A stretch of DNA of 64,000 nt from G963668185 sp965237445 (lineage in GTDB: Bacteria; Chloroflexota; Dehalococcoidia; Lucifugimonadales; G963668185): the NCBI GenBank assembly GCA_965237445.1, contig OZ250142.1, positions 1,178,001 to 1,242,000 of the forward strand, in the 5' to 3' direction. Position numbers and translations under genes: made by a program. Each line of letters starts with the position of its first letter. The first letter of the stretch is position 1. Shown here in pieces: positions 33,037-41,032 of the stretch. The notes below the pieces were generated by a model. That model did not search any database, was not told the origin of the DNA, and saw nothing but the letters and a program-made list of their open reading frames with translations.

Positions 33037-34884
33037 CTACTGGGAGATGGTTGCCACATCCGCCGGTCGGTCCAGCCTCCTGGCCTCATCCATGTCGATC
33101 CAGACTTCCTCCATGTTGAGGATGCTGTAGTAGCCGGCGTCGCAGTGACACCAGTTCTTCAGCCACGGCCACCAGGCCATCCCTTCGTCGTACCAGTAGA
33201 CCATCACAGACGGCATGTCCGTCAGCAGGATGCGCTCCATCTGGTGCGTGATGTCCACGCGGGCCACCTGGTCAGACTCTGATACGAGCTGTTTGTAGAG
33301 GTCGTCCAGCTCGGGGTTGCTGTAGCCCGTCATGTTCGTACCGCCGCCCGTTACGAACGGGTCCGCGTAGTTCAGGGTTGGCTCCACAACGCCGGTTACA
33401 CCGTACATCTCGCCGAGAGAGAAGTTGCCTTCGATCCGGCGTTGCTCTGCGACCCCGAAGTCGGCCACTTCGTCTAGCTGGAAGTCGAAGCCGCAATCGG
33501 TCATCGTGTCCTGGTAGTAGGCGAATCCGCTCCACACCGGGTCCCCCATGAACTGCATCTCAAGCGGATTATCCGGACTGTAATCTCCGTAATCCGCCAG
33601 CAGTTCTCTGGCCTTCGCCCTCCTTGCGTCCATGTTGGCTCCGAACTGGTCTGAGATTCCCAGGGTCATAAGGCTGGCAACCTCTTCCGGAGGCAGGCTC
33701 CACTTGGTCCAGTGCGGCTGGTACCCGCCTGGTACGTTCGTGCTGTACGTGTATACCTCACCCGCACCTACCCTATCGAGGCACAAGCTGAATGCCTGAC
33801 GGACGCGCAGGTCGCTCCAGGGCTCCTTATCCAACGGCCCCCCGAACGTCTGCCACCACAGCTTGGCCCGCAGGTTTATGATCACCTCCGGGTTGCTCTC
33901 CTTGATCACGGCAGCCTGCTGAGGCCCGACGCCCTGGTGAGGCGAAGTCATGTCAAGCTGCCCGCTCCGGAAAATGCCGATCATCGCATCCCAATCCGGA
34001 ATCACGAAATTGTGGTACTCGTCCAGGTACGGCAAGCCATCGCGGAAGTACTCTTCGTTTCTTACCAGCACGGCCTTTTCCCCGGTTATGTGCTCATCGA
34101 AGATGAACGGGCCCGTGCCGATGACCGTCGTCTCCATCGCCTCATAGGGCATCTCGCTGGGAATGATCGCAGACCATCCCACTGACAGCTTTTTGATCAG
34201 GCCCGCGTCAGGCGTTGACAGGACCAGCTTCACGTCCAGGTCGCTCGGACACTCGACGCTCGCAATCGCATAGACGTAGTTGGCGCTTTGGCTCCAATCT
34301 GGGTTGCCGAACTTCTCCAATGTGTGCTTCACGTCCGAGCAATCTAAGCTCGTGCCCGCGCCGGGGCGGTCAGCCACCAGAGGGCCCGAATGGAACTTGA
34401 CACCTTCATGGAGCCTTAGGCTGTACTCCAGCCCTCCATCCGCTATCTCCCAGTCCGCAACCAGGTCGTTGAGGACCTGGCCTTCCTCAAGGGGATGGAG
34501 GCGCCACAGCATGTTCCCGGCGGGATTGGTCCGCTGGACCGTGCCGATTCCCCTTATCTTCATGTAGTCGAGCGTCGCTGGATCGTCCCCGGTCATCGTG
34601 CGGAGGATTCCGCCGTACTGCCCGGCGGGGGCCAGGCGCATGTCAGCATCAGCAGCTTCCGTCTCTGCTATCTCAACTTCTTCGAAGCCCTCGAACTCCG
34701 ACTCGGACGCGGACACCGTTGGTTCCGCCGTCGCCTCCATCTGCTCCGCTTCTGGCTGGCCCTCGGCTTCGTCCGGGTCATCCTCAGCACCGGCGCATGC
34801 TGCTACAAGCGCAAGCACCAGACCAAGAACGAGGATCTGGAACAACACGCCGAAACTTCCAACCTTCCTCAGCCTCAATTTCAT
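33037..34884 (-). CDS. ABC transporter substrate-binding lipoprotein (SBP family 5)
   Basis: This 615-aa extracytoplasmic solute-binding protein has a lipoprotein signal (FQILVLGLVLALVAACAG, Cys near residue 30), a 40-residue acidic linker and then the family 5 pattern GGILRTMTGDDPATLDYMKI. LADWEI-type and GVKFHSG segments follow. The family handles peptides, opines, nickel or other organics. GGGAGACAAAT precedes the ATG. It lies in a same-strand run with two flavoproteins upstream and two permeases downstream, so the cargo is probably what those oxidases act on. Confidence 0.92.
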   Translation of the reverse strand: MKLRLRKVGSFGVLFQILVLGLVLALVAACAGAEDDPDEAEGQPEAEQMEATAEPTVSASESEFEGFEEVEIAETEAADADMRLAPAGQYGGILRTMTGDDPATLDYMKIRGIGTVQRTNPAGNMLWRLHPLEEGQVLNDLVADWEIADGGLEYSLRLHEGVKFHSGPLVADRPGAGTSLDCSDVKHTLEKFGNPDWSQSANYVYAIASVECPSDLDVKLVLSTPDAGLIKKLSVGWSAIIPSEMPYEAMETTVIGTGPFIFDEHITGEKAVLVRNEEYFRDGLPYLDEYHNFVIPDWDAMIGIFRSGQLDMTSPHQGVGPQQAAVIKESNPEVIINLRAKLWWQTFGGPLDKEPWSDLRVRQAFSLCLDRVGAGEVYTYSTNVPGGYQPHWTKWSLPPEEVASLMTLGISDQFGANMDARRAKARELLADYGDYSPDNPLEMQFMGDPVWSGFAYYQDTMTDCGFDFQLDEVADFGVAEQRRIEGNFSLGEMYGVTGVVEPTLNYADPFVTGGGTNMTGYSNPELDDLYKQLVSESDQVARVDITHQMERILLTDMPSVMVYWYDEGMAWWPWLKNWCHCDAGYYSILNMEEVWIDMDEARRLDRPADVATISQ

Positions 34885-35009
34885 ATTTGTCTCCCTGTCA
34901 CCTCAATTGCGCCCGCAACTGAGACTCTCGACCGTTCATCTTTTGATTCTCCGCGATTCGAACTTTTGAAATCCTTAGTCAGTAACAGGCCTAGTCTTGA
35001 TTCATGGAA

Positions 35010-36203
35010 CTAATGCCGAGCGATCCTAGAAGAAGTCCTTATCTTGGAATGCTCTTCTAACGACCCGATGACAGGCGGCTCATAGTCCAGGTCGTCTCCG
35101 AACCGGTTGGCTCCCAGCCCGCTGATGTCGAAAGAACACTCGCCGTTCAGCACGAGCTCGCTGAGTCCCTTGCCGGCGCCCGGGCTGTTACTGAAGCCGA
35201 CGCCGCCGAATCCGGCGTTAACGTACATGCCGTCCGGGTGATCGAGCGGGCCCAGGAACGGAAGGTTGTCCGGTGTCACGTCCATGATCCCTGCCCACGT
35301 CCTGAGCACCGGCAGGTGGCCTAGCTCCGGCATAAAGTCCACAAACCTCTTCGCAATGCCGCGCGTCACCAGGGCGGTTGTAGGTTTGGACGCGGGCACC
35401 GACGGGTCTACTCGTTCATACCGGCCTCCCCCGAAGTGGAAGTGGCCCTTCGCCGCCTGCCTGCAGTACAGGCCCATCCCGCCGAACGTCGCGGTCGTCA
35501 TGGGCGGCGCCGGTGCCGTGCACAATATCTCGATGCGCACCGGCTCTATCGGCAGCGTATGCTCGACCATCTCCGATATCACGCGCGCATACGGCCCCGC
35601 TGCGTTTACCACAATGTCCGCGCCTATGTGACCCGCTGTCGTCTCCACGCCCGTAACTCTTCCCCCAGCCGTAGTGATCCCTGTCACCGTGGTGTGCTCG
35701 TGGACTCTGCCCCCCTCGCGAAGCAGTCCCCACACCCAGGCCTGACTTGTCAGTTGAGGGTTGGCCTGCCCGCTCTCTGGTACGAACATCCCGCTGAGCG
35801 CGCGCGAGGTACACCCGGGAAGGATCTCCCTTATGCCCTGCAGGTCCAGTTCATGCGTCTCGATGCCCCACCGGTCCTTCAATTCAATGTGATGGGACAT
35901 GAACACGGAGTCAGTCTCTGTGAGCGCGACCATTATCGAACCGCCCAGCACGAACTCGGTAGGCGAACCTAGCTCCTCATCCAGCGTCTTCCATATCTCG
36001 ATCGCCTTCAGCGCCAGGGGCATCCGGGCATCGTTGTGATCGAAACCCATCGCCCATCCGCCATTCCTGCCGGAGGCCTCCCAGCCGGGTATGCCCCTAT
36101 CCACCAGCGCCACGTCCATGCCGCCCTTCGCGAGGAAGTAGGCTGATGAAAGCCCGATGACTCCTCCACCTATGACAACTGCATCCGCGCTGTCCAGACT
36201 CAT
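35010..36203 (-). CDS. DadA-type FAD-dependent oxidoreductase
   Basis: This 397-aa D-amino-acid/sarcosine oxidase-like (DAO) protein has AVVIGGGVIGLSSAYFLAKG, DRGIPGWEASGRNGGWA, VVNAAGPYARVIS, RTWAGIMDVTPDNLPFLG and GFGGVGFSNSPGAGKGLSEL. These are standard landmarks, including the HxxG-type flavin region replaced by GRNGG. It would oxidise a secondary or alpha amine. It pairs with the BFD-type flavoprotein upstream (36316), the arrangement of opine, proline or hydrogen-cyanide-type dehydrogenases with alpha and beta subunits. Confidence 0.9.
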   Translation of the reverse strand: MSLDSADAVVIGGGVIGLSSAYFLAKGGMDVALVDRGIPGWEASGRNGGWAMGFDHNDARMPLALKAIEIWKTLDEELGSPTEFVLGGSIMVALTETDSVFMSHHIELKDRWGIETHELDLQGIREILPGCTSRALSGMFVPESGQANPQLTSQAWVWGLLREGGRVHEHTTVTGITTAGGRVTGVETTAGHIGADIVVNAAGPYARVISEMVEHTLPIEPVRIEILCTAPAPPMTTATFGGMGLYCRQAAKGHFHFGGGRYERVDPSVPASKPTTALVTRGIAKRFVDFMPELGHLPVLRTWAGIMDVTPDNLPFLGPLDHPDGMYVNAGFGGVGFSNSPGAGKGLSELVLNGECSFDISGLGANRFGDDLDYEPPVIGSLEEHSKIRTSSRIARH

Positions 36204-36259
36204 CTGTTGGTTCCTCTGAAGATTTGAGATATCTCCCGGGATCGCCTGTGGCTATCTCT

Positions 36260-36322
36260 CACGTGCCCGCTTGTCCCTCACGTGCCTGCTTGTCCCTCAT
36301 GTGCCCGCTTGTCTCTCACGTG
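36260..36322. repeat. 19-bp tandem repeat, three units and part of a fourth
   Basis: Units CACGTGCCCGCTTGTCCCT at 36260-36278, 36279-36297 and 36298-36316, with 1-2 changes each, then a partial CACGTG. The array fills the gap between two flavoprotein genes and reaches the stop codon of the upstream one. Confidence 0.85.
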
Positions 36323-37815
36323 ATCGAATCGTATGGAGTCCCTTCGTACAACGCTCGCTCCTCCTCAGTTTCATCCTGGTTCGCGAGAATCGAGAGCGGG
36401 ATCGGCCGGAACGGCGGCCGGTACGATGCCAGCGGGACTTCCGGCACCGGACTGTCCGTGACATCGGAAACGATCATCTGGATCTGCTCCCTGCACCTAC
36501 GGCCCTGGCAGTGCCCCATTCCGGCTCTTGTCAGCCTCTTTAGAAGGTCGGGATGGCCTGCCCCTCGCCGGACTGTCGCCAGCAAATCTTGCCTCGTCAC
36601 CTCTTCACAGAGACAGACCACCGTCTCCTGCCCTCTTGAAAGAGTCAGCGAGTCCAGCCAGGTTCTGCGGATCTCAGCGACACGGCTGTCTCCGTCCTCA
36701 TGTCCCAAGGCCCCATTTTCGCCGCCTGCCGGCGCACTGGTTCCGCTGGCGGCAGCTATCGCCCCGCCGGCCCTGGCTCCTTGCCGGGCCGCATGTTCAG
36801 GATCGATGAACCGCCCTTCCGTGAACCCTGCGGCGTCGCCTGCTACGTAAATCTTCTCGTTCGTAGTCCGAAGGTTAGCGTCCAGCACGGGCACGAAGCC
36901 CCCGTTGCTTGGTTCGAAGCTGAGGTCTACGCCCGCCCAGTACATCAGCTCTGCCGACGGCACCATGCCGATTGCCAGGCAGACCGTGTCGCACTCGATC
37001 TCCTTCAGACCGTCGCTCGCGACATTGCCGGTTGGACCGATCTGCAGGCGGACAACTTCGTCGGGCCCAATGGCCTGACGTACAGTGTGCGACGCATAAA
37101 TGGGAATCTTTGCGGCCTCGGCCCTCTGGAGCAGTTCAGCACTGGCCTGTGGCGTCGGCAACGAGTCCACGATTGCGGCAACGTCCAGTCCGTTCTCCAC
37201 CGCACGCAGCGCCACGTGCAGCCCCAGGTCCCCGGCGCCCAGCACCGCTATCCGCCTTCCTGATAGGGCCTGGTACCGGTCCATCAGCGCAAGGGCGGCT
37301 CCCGCGCCCATGACTCCCGCCTTTTCCCATCCGTCGAAGGCAAAGCACAGGTCACGTGCGCCGGTGGCGAACACTGCGTACTCGTAGCTCAGAAGCCAGG
37401 AATGCTCACTGTCCGCCAGCCCTAACGTCCCGTCCGGCTCGCTACTCCAGACTGTGGTTCCCAGCTTTACGTCTACACCCGCGTCGATCGCGTCTGCAAT
37501 GAGGGGGTTGTTGCCTGCGACGCGCTCCAGCATCAGGCCGCGGTTCGCAGTTGTGGCTAACATTCGCTGCCCAAAGAACAGTGGAATGTCCTGGGCCATC
37601 ACGTCCATTGCAATGGGATGCTCGTCAATCAGAGTGACGTTCATCCCCGCACGGACTGCTGCCAGGGCCGCCGAAACTCCAGCGAGTCCGGCTCCCACGA
37701 CCGCCACTTGAGCTTTTTCCTGCCTTGCGCGCTTACGGTCGAGGTCAAACAACGCTACGTCACCGTATCGCTGGTGCGTCCCCTGCAACCGTGATGTGCC
37801 AATACGCCGTAGCAT
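36316..37815 (-). CDS. FAD/NAD-dependent oxidoreductase with C-terminal BFD-like [2Fe-2S] domain
   Basis: This 499-aa protein of the opine oxidase A / HcnB / sarcosine dehydrogenase alpha type has a first dinucleotide fold AVVGAGLAGVSAALAAVRAG (~residue 38) and a second RIAVLGAGDLGLHVALRA (~185). YVAGDAAGFTEG is near 340. A BFD-type iron-sulfur domain at ~415-465 has VCLCEEVT and GMGHCQGRRC, four Cys. With the DadA-type subunit at 35010 it likely forms a membrane-linked amine or opine dehydrogenase. It is the first gene of the same-strand run that ends with the ABC permeases. The N-terminal 35 residues are an extension. Confidence 0.88.
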   Translation of the reverse strand: MLRRIGTSRLQGTHQRYGDVALFDLDRKRARQEKAQVAVVGAGLAGVSAALAAVRAGMNVTLIDEHPIAMDVMAQDIPLFFGQRMLATTANRGLMLERVAGNNPLIADAIDAGVDVKLGTTVWSSEPDGTLGLADSEHSWLLSYEYAVFATGARDLCFAFDGWEKAGVMGAGAALALMDRYQALSGRRIAVLGAGDLGLHVALRAVENGLDVAAIVDSLPTPQASAELLQRAEAAKIPIYASHTVRQAIGPDEVVRLQIGPTGNVASDGLKEIECDTVCLAIGMVPSAELMYWAGVDLSFEPSNGGFVPVLDANLRTTNEKIYVAGDAAGFTEGRFIDPEHAARQGARAGGAIAAASGTSAPAGGENGALGHEDGDSRVAEIRRTWLDSLTLSRGQETVVCLCEEVTRQDLLATVRRGAGHPDLLKRLTRAGMGHCQGRRCREQIQMIVSDVTDSPVPEVPLASYRPPFRPIPLSILANQDETEEERALYEGTPYDSIT

Positions 37816-38245
37816 GACTTCCGGCAGGGTGAGACACTAGCAGAACGCCGAACCTAACACGGCCCCATGCCAAGGTCAACAGGAGTTGCGATCGCACGCC
37901 GGGCTCCCAGAGCAGTTCGTTCTGCCCCTCTCTACCTTGAATCAGGCTCCGCCACCCCCTTGGGGGGAGGCCGTCTCCCTATACTTTCCCCTGCCAAGCG
38001 CCCCCTGCCAAGCGGAGGTGGGTTTCAGACCCACCCTCAGCAAGATGTAAGGGTGGTTCGCGGTCTGCCCTGCCGCCATCGCCTGGCATCCAGAAACACT
38101 GCAAAAGTCCTCTAGGCCGACAAGGGATCCGTCCCAACTCCTGGTCGGACTAGTCGGAGACGTTAGCCGAAAGGAACCCTGGAACTATCCCCAACTGACT
38201 TTCGAGCGAAACCGAATAGTTTGAGGGCCCACGCCCTGCATCCGG
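37816..38245. other. Gene-free stretch with one REP-like hairpin
   Basis: No convincing ORF or RNA gene was found. GGTGGGT-TTCAG-ACCCACC at 38017-38035 is a 7-bp hairpin similar in style to that at 30850. CCCCTGCCAAGCG occurs twice in tandem near 37990. Confidence 0.5.
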
Positions 38246-38527
38246 TCCCTTCCCAGACACGCCTCAACTTGCCGTTCAGCGAACGCCCGTGCTATTATGG
38301 ATGCATGAACCGTTCAGCGCATCCCTGCAACAGCCGAGGTGCCCTTTTGCTGAGGCTTCGCAGCCAAGCCTCAGCTACGAAAAGTCGGCTTCAGCAGTGT
38401 CACATTTGGTTGCATCCAGTATCGAAACCGTCTCGCTCAGTTTGCAAAACGGTTACAAAATTGCTCCAAACTTCGGACGGCCCAGCTAGGAAAAGTGACG
38501 GAATGTTACAGAATGTGACACTTTTTC
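38246..38527. repeat. Dispersed element, copy A (about 280 bp)
   Basis: Shares with 55985-56257 a 5' block (CGAACGCCCGTGCTATTATG at 38280-38299), a 3' block (GGAATGTTACAGAATGTGAC) and an inverted pair AGTGTCACATT (38396-38406) / AATGTGACACT (38512-38522). The spacing between the pair is the same in both copies (114 nt), although the interiors differ. A TATTAT -10-like box lies in the 5' block. No long ORF. Confidence 0.65.
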
Positions 38528-38581
38528 GAAAAAGCGGCGGCAGAGGCCCCGCCTGATGTCCCTTCGCCAACTCGCCCGACG

Positions 38582-39754
38582 CTACGCCTCGCCCAACCGC
38601 TCCCGCACATACTCGTGGATGGCGGCGACCCCGGACTCCTGCGGCGTCAGCACGCCATTCTTGTGTCGGTTCGAGCGTAGCCCCTTCTGGTTGTGCTCGC
38701 ACACCAGCGCATCCTGCTCCGTGATGAGGATTCCCAGGCTCACGTGCTCCCTCGCGTCGAAAGACCGGTCCGCCAGCACGCTCTCCTGGAACAGCCACTC
38801 CACGACCAGGTCCGTCCTCTCCGGCCCACGCGCCGCGACGCGTCCCACCCTCAGGAAGTCCGGGTGAAAGGCCACGAACCAACTGGGCCGGATCACTGCG
38901 AAAGAGTGCCCTGTCGCTTTCTCCTCATCGGTGAGGTCCGGGAAGTAGGGCACGTCCGTTGTGCCGTCCATCGTCCAGGTCACCATGCCCTCCCCCAGCT
39001 CGGGCCTCGGACGGCCGGTAGCGGGGTTGATTTCCATGTCGTGAATGTCTCGCTGCCTTGAGGGGTCTTCAAAATCGCTTGTTAGGCCCTTCCCGAAAAT
39101 GGGCACCACCTTGGACAGCTCCGGGTGCACGTTCGGGCAGTGGAAGCACTCCGAGAAGTTCTCCCAGAACACCTTCCAGTTCACGTTCATCTCGTACGTC
39201 TCGCTCGCGCCCACCTTCAGCCGCTCCGTATGGAAGTTCTGGAACCTCTCAGGTACGTCGCCCAACATAGATTCCAGCGGCGGGGCCTCGTGGCCCGCGA
39301 GGTTGATGAACATGAAGCCGCCCCACTCGCCGGCGGCAACGCCGTACAGGCTATAGTCGCCCATGTCGAAGTCCGCCGACTCAAGCTGGTGCGGCGTCGC
39401 TATCAGACTGCCGTCCAGCGCGTACGTCCAGGCGTGATACGGGCAGACAACCGTGCCCCCCTCGAAGCTGCCTTTGTCCTGCGTGCACAGGATCGAGCCC
39501 CGGTGCCTGCACGTGTTGTGGAACGCCCGCAGCCTGCCTTCCAGATCGCGCACCAGCACGATTCGCTGGTCCCCGATGTTCACAACCTTGTAGTCGCGCC
39601 GGTTGGCCACCTCTTCGGAACGGCCAATGTACAGCCATTCCTTCGTCCAGATCGCGTCCATCTCCCGCTCGAAGATGCTTGGGTCGTAGTACCACTCTGC
39701 GGGGATCGTCGGTTGGATTCGCTCTAACGGCTGTCGACGCTGCTGCAACTGCAT
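38582..39754 (-). CDS. Rieske aromatic-ring-hydroxylating oxygenase, alpha subunit
   Basis: This 390-aa protein has the Rieske [2Fe-2S] ligands in FHNTCRHRGSILC and VVCPYHAWTY (residues ~80-105). The mononuclear iron site is ENFSECFHCPNVHPEL (~200), with the two His ligands and the bridging acidic residue. Such oxygenases hydroxylate aromatic rings or demethylate amines with O2 and need a separate reductase, which is not in the window. ATG 39752-39754 is chosen because AGGAGG lies 6 nt upstream. It is divergent from the flavin monooxygenase. Confidence 0.92.
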   Translation of the reverse strand: MQLQQRRQPLERIQPTIPAEWYYDPSIFEREMDAIWTKEWLYIGRSEEVANRRDYKVVNIGDQRIVLVRDLEGRLRAFHNTCRHRGSILCTQDKGSFEGGTVVCPYHAWTYALDGSLIATPHQLESADFDMGDYSLYGVAAGEWGGFMFINLAGHEAPPLESMLGDVPERFQNFHTERLKVGASETYEMNVNWKVFWENFSECFHCPNVHPELSKVVPIFGKGLTSDFEDPSRQRDIHDMEINPATGRPRPELGEGMVTWTMDGTTDVPYFPDLTDEEKATGHSFAVIRPSWFVAFHPDFLRVGRVAARGPERTDLVVEWLFQESVLADRSFDAREHVSLGILITEQDALVCEHNQKGLRSNRHKNGVLTPQESGVAAIHEYVRERLGEA

Positions 39755-39937
39755 GGCTGGCCTCCTGCTCCGTTGATCGGCCACCGTGGCCGTACCGCGC
39801 GATTGTACCAGCGTTCCCGCCGCGCGCAGCCGCCACCCGCGTCGTTTGACTGCGTTCTGGCCGCTTCATACCATAGCGCCATGAATCAGCGACATCCTAG
39901 GCAAACTGGGCCGGCGTCTGGTGACAAGGGGAGCGGC

Positions 39938-39965
39938 CCATGAAGTTCGGCCCATGAAGTTCGGT
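39938..39965 (+). promoter_or_regulatory. 14-bp tandem duplication over the start codon, creating a 5-codon upstream ORF
   Basis: The unit ending ATGAAGTTC occurs twice. AAGGGGAG serves the first ATG (39940), which reads MKFGP and stops at a TGA overlapping the second ATG (39954), the true start of the monooxygenase. Translation of the main gene probably depends on reinitiation. Confidence 0.6.
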
Positions 39966-41030
39966 ATGTTCTACATAGTCCAGTCCCACCCGGAGTGGAC
40001 GGAGAGCCGGTCGCTGCACGAGGCGGTCGAACAGATCGCACTCGGAGACCGGCTTGGCCTCGACGAAGTCTGGCTTGGCGAGCACCACTTCTCCAGGCAC
40101 GGGCTCCTGTCCGGCATCTACTCATTCGCCGGGTACGTCGCGGCCCGGACGGAACGCATGCGCATCGGCACGGCGATAGTCGTGCTGCCGTTCCACAATC
40201 CCGTTATCACGGCCGAGGAGGCCGCGATGCTGGACGTCCTCAGCGACGGCAGACTCGACTTCGGAGTCGGCAGCGGCTACCAGCGCCGCGAGTTCGAGGG
40301 CCTGGGAGTCAACGTTGAAGAGAGCCGTGACCGGTTCCGCGAATACCTGGACGTCATCGTCAAGGCATGGACCGAGGAGACTCTGACGTACCACGGCAAA
40401 TACGTGAACGTCGACGATGTCTGGGTGATCCCCAAGCCGGTACAGAAACCGCACCCGCCGCTGTTCCAGGCCATCAGCACCAGCCCGGCCTCAGTGGAGT
40501 ACGCAGCATCTATGGGCATCACCTGCATCTTCGGAGGGCCTACCGCCGCGCTGGGCGAGGTCCCCGACGCGATCCGTCTCTGGCGGGAGAAGATGGAGGA
40601 GCACGGACACACCCACGAGCATATTGATCCGCCCGTCTCCATCAACATCTATGTCGCACCGTCGGTCGAAGAGGCGGAGGCCGACGCACTAGGTCGCGAG
40701 GACTTCTCGCAGAAGATACTCGCCCGCATAGGCTCGCCCGCCGGCAAGGACGGCAGTCTGCCGAAGGGCTACGAGGCATGGGCCACCCGCAACCTGGACC
40801 GGGCCGCCGCACTCAAGGGCCGCGGCGGCATCCCAGTCCTGCGCGGAACGCCCGAAGTGGTCGCCGAACGCCTGGAGCAGGTGCGGGCGCAGGGCATCAA
40901 CCACATCTTCAGCAGCTTCGGCTTCCCCGGCCTTCCCCAGGAGAAGTTCATCCGCTCAATAGAGATGTTCGCGTCCGAGGTCATGCCCAATTTCAAGGAA
41001 GCTCCTGCCGAGCTTGTGAGAGGCGATTAA
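39954..41030 (+). CDS. LLM-class flavin-dependent monooxygenase (luciferase-like)
   Basis: This 358-aa (beta/alpha)8 protein has MKFGMFYIVQ, LGLDEVWLGEHHFSRHGLLS, ERMRIGTAIVVLPFHNPV, AAMLDVLSDGRLDFGVGSGY and VWVIPKPVQKPHPPLFQAIS, all hallmarks of bacterial luciferase-like monooxygenases. They use reduced flavin (FMNH2 or F420H2) to oxygenate or oxidise organic substrates such as aldehydes, alkanesulfonates or amines. The start at 39954 is in frame; the earlier ATG is not. The hydrolase gene follows 2 nt later. Substrate unknown. Confidence 0.92.
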   Translation: MKFGMFYIVQSHPEWTESRSLHEAVEQIALGDRLGLDEVWLGEHHFSRHGLLSGIYSFAGYVAARTERMRIGTAIVVLPFHNPVITAEEAAMLDVLSDGRLDFGVGSGYQRREFEGLGVNVEESRDRFREYLDVIVKAWTEETLTYHGKYVNVDDVWVIPKPVQKPHPPLFQAISTSPASVEYAASMGITCIFGGPTAALGEVPDAIRLWREKMEEHGHTHEHIDPPVSINIYVAPSVEEAEADALGREDFSQKILARIGSPAGKDGSLPKGYEAWATRNLDRAAALKGRGGIPVLRGTPEVVAERLEQVRAQGINHIFSSFGFPGLPQEKFIRSIEMFASEVMPNFKEAPAELVRGD

Positions 41031-41032
41031 CT

